Positions 54,337 through 62,783 of a stretch of DNA of 64,000 nucleotides are shown here, one piece after another; position 1 is the stretch's first letter, and each line of letters begins with the position of its first letter. Source of the stretch: Candidatus Nitrotoga arctica (lineage in GTDB: Bacteria > Pseudomonadota > Gammaproteobacteria > Burkholderiales > Gallionellaceae); NCBI RefSeq assembly GCF_918378365.1, contig NZ_OU912926.1:992001-1056000 (forward strand). The letters are read 5' to 3'. Below the pieces are notes generated by a model. It worked only from the letters and a program-made list of their open reading frames with translations. It was not told where the DNA came from and made no database searches. The position numbers and the translations under genes were made by a program.

Positions 54337-55656
54337 TTACGTGACCACCGTATTGGGTGCCTGACGTGTGCGTTCAGTAAGAACCGCACGACCGCGACGT
54401 TTTTTCCACCAGATGTAAACTCCCGTTACGGAGAGCATAGCTACGACTAATCCCATAATGAGATAAGGATGCGTCCTGGTAGACCAAGAATTCGACCAGA
54501 ATGCAGTGGAAATTGCATCTGCATAAAGATATCCGCCACTGAACTTTCCCAAGGTTTTCTATCACCTAAATAACGTCCATCTTCAGCATTAAAGTAAAGA
54601 TTTGTCGGACCAACCCCTGCTGCCCCGTGGTCATCACCCGGATAGAAAAAAGCTACCCCATAGATGCCATAATCTTCCGCGTAGAAGATGCTTCCGGCCG
54701 GTTCTTTCCAGCCTCTACGCGCGGACTCTACGTGAGCTTTGTCAATTATTGATTCGTAATTAACCTTGGGAATAATCGGGTGATGCTTATCTCTCGGTAC
54801 CCGTAGATCGAAGGGGCTGGGGGTTACATTCGATACGAGTGACATGACGGGGAAAAACACTTCACGGTTCAGGTTTAATGAAAACGCGGTAAAGGCCATG
54901 ATAAATAGCAACGCCCAAGTCCATAAACTTGTTGCACGATGCAAATCAAAATTGCGCTTATATTCCGTTTTTCCAGCACACTTGCCATGCAGGTAGCCAT
55001 CTTTCCCACCAGGTGGGTTCTGTTCTCTGCGTCGATAACTTTGGTTTTAAATTAGTGTGGGGAATGGCTCTATTCAGTGGAGCATTCGTTTCGGATAAGC
55101 GCTGATGCCGCTGCAATGGCAATGTTAGGTAAAATCCAAAGAAACAATCGAGCACCCAAATCATGGCAATGATTCCCAAAAGCCAGATACCCCACCTGTC
55201 TATACCCCAAGTTTCTGGGATATGCAGGCTGTAATGTAACTTGTAAAGAAAAGATATCAGATTCTCGCGAGATAATGACACGGCCCCCCATTCACGTTTG
55301 CCCAACTCCTTTCCTGTGATTGGATCGACGAATACTTGGTTGTATCCCAGTTCAAATAGTTGTTCTGTATCGGGATTGACGCGGGGCGAAATACCAAAGG
55401 TTGCTGATTCGCCACTTTGTGTTAATAAAGGAATGAAAGTAACCCACGCATGAGGATTGGCGGCCTCAATGCGTCTGGCTATTTCCAGTGCAGGGATAGC
55501 CTGTCCCCGACTTTGCACCTCGGTGAGGTGTGGATTAAGTAATTCGTCAAGCTCATGGTCCCAGGAGATGATTGCGCCAGTAATGTCGGAAATGAATAAA
55601 AAACCAGCAATAGTCAGGCCGAGCCAGCGATGTAGATGAACGAAAACTGAGCGCAT
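54337..55656 (-). pseudogene. PepSY-domain membrane protein, two frameshifts
   Basis: Remains of an iron-uptake-associated PepSY_TM protein of about 435 residues in three frames. The first part (RSVFVHLHRWLGLTIAGFLF to WERWLPAWQ) breaks at a T5 run at 54968-54972; removing one base continues it as WKTEYKRNFDLHRATSLW. The second part breaks near 54452-54457 (after GLPGRILISL), where one extra base restores GLVVAMLSVTGVYIWWKKRR. Such proteins follow TonB-dependent siderophore receptors. With the decay of the neighbouring genes this is probably a true pseudogene, though assembly error is possible. Confidence 0.8.
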
Positions 55657-56833
55657 AGGACACCCTTAATATTCAAAGATCGGCTAAAGAATTTCTGAAC
55701 AGGTTATGAAACTCTTTATTTTTCCCTTTCGAGAACGGGTTTGATTTACCACCGATTTCACGCTAGCTATCACAGTCTGTGTGTGCCCAGGAAATGGGTA
55801 AAGGTATTTCTTGTAGAGGTGTATTGCTTGTTGAACAGGTTCGCGGCATTCAGGGCATAGCGCCAATGGCCTGATTCGTAGCGAACTTCCGCATCAAACA
55901 AAGTAAACGAGGGTAAGGACGAGGTATTGGTAGAGTCGTTAAAGCGGCTATCGGTATATCGAACGCCGCTACCGAAACCAAATCCCCGCCAAACTGGTCC
56001 AGATAGCTTATAGTCAAGCCAGAGTGAGGCCGTTGTTTTAGGTACCCGCGGTGGAACTTTACCTAAATCAACATCGTTGCTCTTAGTTACCTCAACATCG
56101 TTGTAAGTGAAGGCCCCAATAGCATTCAGGTTACGGGTAAGTTCGGTCCTCGCTTCCAGTTCCAGTCCGCGCGATCGAATTGCACCAGTCTGAATGCTAG
56201 CAAAAGGATTAAGTACAAGGTGCGCAGGATTCAGATCTGGTGTTGCAACATTCGTTTTGGTCAGGTCAAATACTGCCGCTGTATATAGATTGTTACTGTT
56301 TTCCGGTTGATATTTAATCCCAATCTCATATTGTCTGCCGCGACTTGGATCAAGAAGTCTACCGTCAAATGTGGAAGAGACCTGTGGCACGAAAGATTCT
56401 GCGTAGCTTATGTAAGGTGCCAAGCCATTGGACATGAGGTAGGTTAACCCCGCACGGCCGCTAAACGCATTTTGTTTCGATGTTTCTGCGATGCCCTGAG
56501 GGACATCGTTATGAATGGTTTTTACTCTGTCCTGACGCCCACCCAAAGTAAGAATCCAGCGCTGATTAAATTTAACTTGGTCCTGAAGGTAGAAACCAAG
56601 CTGCTGGATTCTCTGCTTTCCATCAGCAGTCAGTATTTCAGGGTTGGGTATGGTCTGATTGTATACAGGGGAAAATACATTAAGTGGAGGGGTCACCGCA
56701 CTTGCGAATGCGTTGAGAGTCAGATCGGAGCGGTTGGAGTCGATCCCGAACAGCACGGCGTGCTCCGCCATTCCGGTCTGTAACTTAGCCTGTAACTGGG
56801 TGTCAAACAAGTGTCTGCTTAACCCGTTCTTTA

Positions 56834-57948
56834 TTGATCCGGCACGAATTATTCATGAAGCCGCGTAGGCGACTTTTGGGTCGCGGAAATAACGGCGCAC
56901 GCGTTCGGGGTTTTGCTCAAGCATGGTCATGTGATCAGTCGCAGCAGCTCTGAGTTTTGCCTTGGTGCGCACTGGCACCTTTGAAGTGATGACGTGCTTG
57001 AGATCTGCATTCAGTCTTTCTTCGGGGTTGAGTTCAGGGCTGTAGCTGGGCAAGTAGAACAACTCGATTTTCTGTGCGTTCTCGGCAGCCCAAGCCTTTA
57101 CAGGTTTGCTGTGATGAACTCTCAAGTTGTCCAGTATCAGAAACACCTTGCGGTCTGTATCCTTGATGAGCGCCTCCAGAAATTCAATGAGCTTGTCGGA
57201 GTTAAATGCCTCATCAATAATCATCCAGCGCGTTTTACCCTGATTGGTTACCGTCGCAATCATCGATAGCTTGTGGCGCGTGCCGCCTACTGCGAACGTC
57301 ACAGGTGTCTTGCCCACCGGCGCATAGCTCCTGCCTCTGACATCCGTGTTGACTAGCGCCGTCTCGTCGCCCCAGTGAATTTCCGCACCTTCTGTTTTTG
57401 CTCTGGCTTCAATGGCCGGATATTGTTCATCAAGCCAAGCCTGGACGGCTTCAGGCCGCTGCTCGTATGCTTTTTTAATGGGTTTTTGTGGTGTAAAACC
57501 CCAACGTGCCAAGTAGTTGCCTACTGCCCGAATAGACAGCTTGATACCGTGCGCCAGCTCAATGTGCTGGCGCACAGCGGGCCTGCTCCATAGCGCAAAA
57601 TCCATCTTAAGTTGTTCGGGGCGTCTGTCGCAGATGGTTTGTTGAATCGCCAGCTCTTGGCTAACCGTCAAGCGACGTCCACTGCCAGGTTTTTTACCCC
57701 GAACGCCGGGCTTGAGTGCCCCCGAACCTTCAGCCTTATACAACCGCAGCGCCGTATTGACTGCCGTCCAGCTCAGTCCCGTTTGCACCACGATCTCCAT
57801 CACCGCCACACCTTTGCGGTGCATACGTATGACTTGCTTGCGTCGTTCATGCAGTACTTCTCGCGACTGCTTGCGGGCATCTTCTTTTTCCATACTCCAT
57901 AGACATCGAAAACCAATAAAAATTCATTTATAAATCGTGCCGGGTCTA
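56834..57948 (-). mobile_element. IS630-family insertion sequence
   Basis: About 1,115 bases with near-identical terminal inverted repeats around CCGGCACGA (56839 on the left, its complement at 57936-57944 on the right). A TA flanks each side (56832-56833 and 57949-57950), the target duplication of this family. It carries one transposase gene that is intact, so the insertion may be recent. Confidence 0.9.
56853..57893 (-). CDS. IS630-family transposase
   Basis: A 346-residue DDE transposase: N-terminal helix-turn-helix (MHRKGVAVMEIVVQTGLSWTAV), winged segment (LARWGFTPQKPIKKAYEQ), then catalytic D in IHWGDETALVN, second D in FLILDNLRVHH and E in SPELNPEERLNADLK. Full length and undamaged. 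The stop lies within the right-hand inverted repeat of the minus-strand gene, as is common in this family. It disrupts the siderophore receptor gene. Confidence 0.95.
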   Translation of the reverse strand: MEKEDARKQSREVLHERRKQVIRMHRKGVAVMEIVVQTGLSWTAVNTALRLYKAEGSGALKPGVRGKKPGSGRRLTVSQELAIQQTICDRRPEQLKMDFALWSRPAVRQHIELAHGIKLSIRAVGNYLARWGFTPQKPIKKAYEQRPEAVQAWLDEQYPAIEARAKTEGAEIHWGDETALVNTDVRGRSYAPVGKTPVTFAVGGTRHKLSMIATVTNQGKTRWMIIDEAFNSDKLIEFLEALIKDTDRKVFLILDNLRVHHSKPVKAWAAENAQKIELFYLPSYSPELNPEERLNADLKHVITSKVPVRTKAKLRAAATDHMTMLEQNPERVRRYFRDPKVAYAAS

Positions 57949-59498
57949 TAGTTGATATTGCGGAGCGGAGTAGCGTCTGACCGTCCTCCAGGTAATCAAC
58001 TGGATTAACCTCTCTCACCTTGACATCAGTTTGCGCATGCCGGAAGTTTTGCCGGATGGTCCAGATATCATTGAAATGATGTTCGATTTTGTAGCCGATG
58101 GAATTTTGGTCCTGTTTATAATTAACAAAACTAGGATCAGCGGGCATCGTGCGAGTTAAGACCCCATTTGGGGCAACCATATAAAAGGGAGAGGCTCCGA
58201 TAGAATTTTTTAGCATATCCGCAAGCACGGTAATTGACGTGTTGGTTGAGGGGTGCCATGTCAATGAAGGAGCCAAATACTGTCGTTCAATGGAAGGACG
58301 TTCCCCATTAGCGTATTTGACTTGCGTATCTGTATCCAGCCCGAGGCCGACAATGCGATAAAGCAGTGTGCCGTCCTCATTGAGTGTCCCACCCTGGTCA
58401 GCATTGATTTGCTTGCGGTTAAAGTTGCCGACCCGAACTTCAATCTCGCGCATGGCATCCCGACTGGGAGTTTGCTGACACGATTAACGACACCTCCTGC
58501 ATCGCCTTTGCCAAACATGATGGAGCTTGGGCCGCGCATCACCTCAATTCGTTCAATTCCATAAGGTTCGCTAAGGAAAGATGCAAAATACAGGCCTTCT
58601 GTTAATTGGTGCAAACTGTCCCGGTAGTTTGCTGAATTAGTTCCATTAAAGCCACGCATAAGGAGATACTCGAAGCCTCTTGGTTCGTATCCAAAATTGT
58701 CGACGACTACACCGGGTACATATCGTAATGCTTCCGTTATCCTTGAACGCCGCGGTCGTCAAGTTCGTCACGGGTGATGACGGAGATTGATTGCGGTATT
58801 TCGATAATCGGGGTGTCGGTCTTGGTTGCAGTAGCGCTACGTTTGGCAACATAACCTGTTATCGGGCCATAGGTTGTTTCTTTATGGCTCATTGCGGCCG
58901 ATACCCTAACCTCTGGTAATGTCGTTGCATTGAGTTCAGCTCCCCGTTGGATCGGAACAACGGGTAAGGTTTTCAGGGTGTACCGGCCACCTGAAATCGC
59001 AACCGCTTCAACATCTGAACCGGCCAACAGCCTTGCAAATGCATCGGGAAGAGCATAGTCACCGGATATTCCATTGGTACGCTTCCCTTCAGCGAGTGCC
59101 GGGCCGAACGACAATAGCACACCCGCTGTTCGGGCGAGGTCATTCAAACGGGTAGCAAGCGGTCCGGCAGGAACGTCATAGTGCTTGAGTGCTGTCTGGA
59201 CCTGCGCAGTATCCGCTGCATAGGCAAATGGTGTCGCCACTGTCATGCTGGCTAATGTCGCTAAGCCAAAAAACATAGTATGAATAGCGCGTGAACGTGT
59301 GAGCGTCAATATTGATATGTTCCCGATATTGTTGTATTGCTTGCCTCGATTTTTCCGGATTCCCATTGTTTCCTCTTTTCAAATTTTTTAAGTGGTACTA
59401 ACGTGTGCACTGCTGTTCGCAGCGGCTTATTTGGTAGGCCACTTGAAACTGAAAAAAGGACAGTAATTATTTAAAATAATTTTTTATGAGGAGATTTG

Positions 59499-60522
59499 TC
59501 ACTTGTGTACCACTGTCACCCAGAATCGGGTTCGATAATGGATGCTGACTGGCAGTGAATCAGTGAGCGATGCCAAGACGCTGTCCGTATTTTTCAATGG
59601 AAAAACTCCGGAAACGAGCAGATTCGCCGCTGCTGGATCGCAGATCAGATATCCATTTCGATAACGGCGCAGGCTGTCGATAAAGTCGCCCAAGCGTATT
59701 TTTTCGGCGACGATCATGCCTTCGATCCAAGCGATAGCATTTTCGTCAGCCGATAAAAAGGTATCTCTGGTTTGACGAGTAAAGCTGAGTGCTTGTCCGA
59801 CTGGCACGACGATCTTTTGATCGCTGGCATCGAAAGGTGCAATTTCAACCGCGCCTTCATATACGGCCACATGCTGCGGCCGTTTTCTTGCCGTACAACG
59901 AAACGTGTGCCGAGCGCATGCACCGTACCTTCTGCAGTTTCAACAACGAAGGGCCGCATCAATGTTGCCGCTGGCCTATCCTGAGCTGTGGTAATGAACA
60001 TTTCACCAGTGCGCAGCTGTATTAATCTTATAGTGTCGCTGTAATCCACATCAATGGCGCTAGTGGTATTGAGCACAATGATCGTGCCGTCTACCAACGT
60101 AAGCTTGCGCTGCTCACCTGTGCCGGTTCGATAGTCGGCAGTCCATTCACGCCAGGGTGTTGTCTGTCGGACGATTAAGCCCGTTCCACTAGCCATGAGC
60201 AATACAGTTAGTGCCTTAATTAAGCGACGGCGACTTTGCAGAGCATTGGGAGCCAATGTTTTGAAGACGATATTGGTTGGTATGTCCTGAAGGCGCTGGT
60301 TGATATTCTCAATGTGACGCCAAGCACGACCATGCTCTGGGTCGGCGTTGCGCCATTCTTCCCATGCATGGCGATCTTTATCTGTGCAGTACCGGAAATT
60401 AGCAAGACTAGCCATTCGGATGCCTGCTGGGCAATATGGGGGTTGAATGGTAACCCACCTTCCGCAAAAGGAGTGGCTTGTTGAGGCATAGCAGCAGAAC
60501 CCACAGTATTCTTGGTGGCCAT
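59499..60522 (-). pseudogene. fecR: FecR-type anti-sigma factor, two frameshifts
   Basis: Membrane regulator that transmits the receptor signal to FecI. The start MATKNTVGSAAMPQQ and PFNPHIAQQASEWLVLLISG (DUF4880 domain) are in one frame. A one-base loss near 60384-60388 moves on to DRHAWEEWRNADPEHGRAW, the membrane segment (LIKALTVLLMASGTGLIV) and the FecR domain (GEQRKLTLVDGTIIVLNTTSA, EGTVHALGTRFVV). A second loss near 59870-59880 moves on to VAVYEGAVEIAPFDAS and the C-terminus. Each single-base repair gives a continuous FecR of about 340 codons. Confidence 0.85.
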
Positions 60523-60525
60523 AGT

Positions 60526-60858
60526 TCAGAACGAGAGCGAAAAATAGCATTGCTGTGTAGCACGCAGCATATATTGTTTGATCATGCTGACAGATACACC
60601 CAACTGCTGAGCAATTTCTGCATAAGTCAAACCTTCGAGTTGCGCCAGCAAGAACGCTCGGCGTGCTTTCGGGGGCAAATTGTCGAGCAATTGATCAATT
60701 TCAATTATGTTTCCAATAGAATAGCGCTGTACTCCGGGGAAGGAGCTTCCGGTTCTGGCAAGCTGGTTAGCGCATCAAGATAGCCACCCACACAGCCAAC
60801 TATGATGATTGCTGTAGAGTGATTCAATTTCCTGAGAAATGGTATCTGCCGTTGACAT
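60526..60858 (-). pseudogene. fecI: FecI-type ECF sigma factor, internal deletion
   Basis: The N-terminus is intact (MSTADTISQEIESLYSNHHS, then WLCGWLS). It then jumps near 60776 straight to the linker DALTSLPEPEAPSPEYSAILLET, so most of region 2 (the -10 and core-binding part) is missing. Another shift near 60712 precedes the intact region 4 (LIEIDQLLDNLPPKARRAFL, EGLTYAEIAQQLGVSVSMIKQYM). The whole is about 110 codons against the usual 165-170. It cannot be a working sigma factor. It ends four bases before the fecR start. Confidence 0.85.
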
Positions 60859-60890
60859 GAGTACTAGCTTGCTTCATATTTTTATGAGAA

Positions 60891-60913
60891 TGTTTATCAT
60901 TGCATGATAAACA
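60891..60913. promoter_or_regulatory. Fur-like palindrome upstream of fecI
   Basis: A perfect inverted repeat, TGTTTATCAT - TGC - ATGATAAACA, 33 bases before the fecI start, inside an AT-rich promoter region. It resembles a Fur box (GATAAT-type half sites). It shows that the decayed locus was iron-controlled. Confidence 0.6.
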
Positions 60914-61208
60914 AAATGATTCAAGCAATTAGGAAATGACATATCACCTTTTGGTTGGTGATTAGATCATCGGCATTGTTCCTTTTGTGCACAAATTTTG
61001 CACAAAATGAAATGTCATTGCATACGGCTTTTGCTGACGAAATATTGGTGACATACCTCTGTACCTGAAGAGATGTTGGACGGTTATCCGCAATATTCTG
61101 AAACCGCGGGGCATCAAGCCGAAACGACCTACACCGAACTAACCGTTGCGATGTGAAATCGACGCATGGATTATTGCATCAAACTTTCAGTCGCTCCGAT
61201 GCGACGCA
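60914..61208. other. Gap without a gene
   Basis: About 300 bases between the Fur-like site and a small minus-strand gene. No open frame of note, no RNA gene. The sequence near 61080-61200 has stops in all frames and looks like decayed coding or insertion DNA that I cannot identify. Confidence 0.3.
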
Positions 61209-61529
61209 CTAAACAGCTGCCACATGAGATAGTTCTTGCAAGGCACCCCATTGATGAGGCCCTTTATCTTTAGTTGAATACAGCTTAACTAACGGAATAT
61301 CTTCTGCCGTTCCTTCTTGTTTTAAACGGATAGCTAAATGATGACCTCCTTGATGCAAGATAAAATTTGGGCCCATAATCTTCGTTAATTTCTCTCGAGC
61401 TTCCTTTAGAGAGCCGCAATTAATCACCAACTGACTAGCCGCTAATGCTTTGTAGATATGTAAATTATCCATATTTACATATCGGTTTTTGAACTCTTCG
61501 GTATTCACACTATAAATAACGATTGCCAT
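61209..61529 (-). CDS. Unknown small protein, possibly iron-regulated
   Basis: A 106-residue soluble protein (MAIVIYSVNTEEFKNRYVN onward). It has a predicted alpha/beta character, His-rich segment HQGGHHLAI, and no cysteines apart from one in LVINCGSL. No family recognised. ATG 61529 lies behind AAGGGA. A Fur-like inverted repeat lies 160 bases upstream (61692-61718), so it may respond to iron; the intact frame contrasts with the decayed genes on its left. Confidence 0.65.
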   Translation of the reverse strand: MAIVIYSVNTEEFKNRYVNMDNLHIYKALAASQLVINCGSLKEAREKLTKIMGPNFILHQGGHHLAIRLKQEGTAEDIPLVKLYSTKDKGPHQWGALQELSHVAAV

Positions 61530-61691
61530 GTCAATTTCCCTTGTTTATTTGGTTGGGCAAAATGAATTGTCCAACTATTTTTTTAGGTACATATTTTTAT
61601 ATTTGAATAAAAATTCGCCATGTAAAGCTTCATAATTTAATACATAAAACTTACGGTAATAAGGAAATTAAAAAAATTTAATAGCTTCAGT

Positions 61692-61718
61692 GAATCATTA
61701 TACGATTAATAATGATTC
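61692..61718. promoter_or_regulatory. Second Fur-like inverted repeat
   Basis: GAATCATTA, nine bases, TAATGATTC, a perfect inverted repeat in a very AT-rich stretch, close to Fur half sites (AATGATTC/T). It lies upstream of the 106-residue gene and next to an IS630 relic. Confidence 0.45.
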
Positions 61719-61756
61719 TTATTCAATAAATTTAAAAGTAAAGAATGTAGGAACGT

Positions 61757-61990
61757 TATCCTGTTACTTTTGGAACTCTCGGCGATACTGCCCGTGATAA
61801 TTGCTCGTACGCTTGCATGGTCAGATTCTGTGGCGTGAAACCCCAGCTCACCAAATACAGGCTTGCATTGTGCCTGTGTAGCGCAAGGCAAAATCAACTA
61901 CCTGAGTGCAGTTCATCTCTCGGCACCGACCACGCTTACGGGATGCCAATGCGCTGAACCCTGGGCTACATAACGGGCAATAGATATTCT
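61757..61990 (-). pseudogene. Relic of an IS630-family transposase
   Basis: On minus, SLYLVSWGFTPQNLTMQAYEQLSRAV matches the segment LARWGFTPQKPIKKAYEQ of the intact transposase at 56.9 kb, and VVDFALRY upstream recalls its KMDFALW. The frame is broken on both sides. An old, heavily decayed copy of a related element. Confidence 0.55.
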
Positions 61991-62398
61991 GACCAATCTA
62001 TTGGATCTAGACGTTGTCTCAAGCTTTGATTAAATTGACCGATAATTTAAGGACGCTACGATCAATCAAATACGCAAGCAATACGGTAGATATGAAATAG
62101 GCAAAATTTAAACTGGTGGCGTTCGTCGTGATTTGTAGGGGTTCCCTTAACCATATCTTATGGACAGTGCTTAATGATTGGAAAAATGCTGGATAGATTG
62201 AGTGTGCAGTGAAGGAATTCAGTACAGGGAACTTTGCATAAACACTTAAAGAATTTCAAAACTTGCAGTGCGATGTTCTGCAAAATGGGCAGATTCTATC
62301 CCGAGATTAATGAGGAAATAATCATTCTATTAAAAACGATACATTAGACTATCGAGTGTTTTACTTCGAAGTTGAATCCCAGCGTGAAATTCGTAAAC
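61991..62398. other. Gap upstream of dgkA, no gene seen
   Basis: About 400 bases, AT-rich, with no convincing coding frame, RNA or repeat. It probably contains the dgkA promoter, but no clear sigma-70 pair stood out. Confidence 0.3.
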
Positions 62399-62776
62399 AT
62401 GACAAATGTGAACCCCCACAAAGCTTCCGGGTTACGCCGGCTGGTGAATGCCCTGAGCTATTCCCTGTCTGGACTGCTACTTGCATGGCAAGATGAGGCC
62501 GCTTTTCGTCAGGAAGTTATTCTCTCCATCGTTCTTGTGCCGGTGGCCTTCATGGTGCCGGTCGACGTGACCCAGCGGGTGTTGTTGGTGGCTAGCGTTA
62601 TGCTGGTATTGGTGGTGGAAATGATCAACTCGGCCATCGAAGCCACCGTGGATCGGGTATCACTGGATATTCATCCATTGGCCAAGAGGGCAAAGGACAT
62701 GGGTAGCGCTGCCGTTTTGTTGGCACTGACGAACGCCATTTTGATTTGGGCCATGATTTTATGGCCCCTGAGGTAA
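62399..62776 (+). CDS. dgkA: Diacylglycerol kinase (DgkA)
   Basis: Small inner-membrane enzyme that phosphorylates diacylglycerol, recycling lipid from glycan or glycerol-phosphate transfer. The 125 residues have three membrane helices and the family hallmark VVEMINSAIEATVDRVS, with the catalytic glutamates, and PLAKRAKDMGSAAVLL. The frame is open from TTG 62372; ATG 62399 gives the normal length. A BcsE-like gene starts eight bases after the stop. Confidence 0.93.
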   Translation: MTNVNPHKASGLRRLVNALSYSLSGLLLAWQDEAAFRQEVILSIVLVPVAFMVPVDVTQRVLLVASVMLVLVVEMINSAIEATVDRVSLDIHPLAKRAKDMGSAAVLLALTNAILIWAMILWPLR

Positions 62777-62783
62777 TGATAAT

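Larger units (their letters stand above)
55746..59366 (-). pseudogene. TonB-dependent siderophore receptor, broken by IS630 and frameshifts
   Basis: FecA/FpvA-type receptor of about 835 codons once the IS is removed. It keeps a signal peptide, an STN domain (LATRLNDLARTAGVLLSFGP), a plug (VMRGPSSIMFGKGDAGGVVNR) and a barrel. Breaks: one base missing near 58742 (after DDRGVQ); another near 58460-58470 (before AMREIEVRVG); an IS at 56834-57948; and a shift near 55775-55790 so that the expected VIASVK.RW end is out of frame. Joining the IS flanks at the TA restores STIKNGLSRHLFDTQ in frame. The STN domain shows it worked with FecI/FecR. Confidence 0.9.

Noticed and set aside
54337..60858. Treating all frameshifts in the fec/PepSY locus as sequencing errors
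   Set aside because: Two or more breaks per gene, a real internal deletion in fecI and an IS insertion fall in one functional unit while the flanking genes are clean. A few homopolymer breaks could still be errors.
61706..61897. 63-codon minus-strand frame
   Set aside because: The other minus-strand frame of the same DNA matches IS630 transposase segments, so this is decayed transposase DNA.
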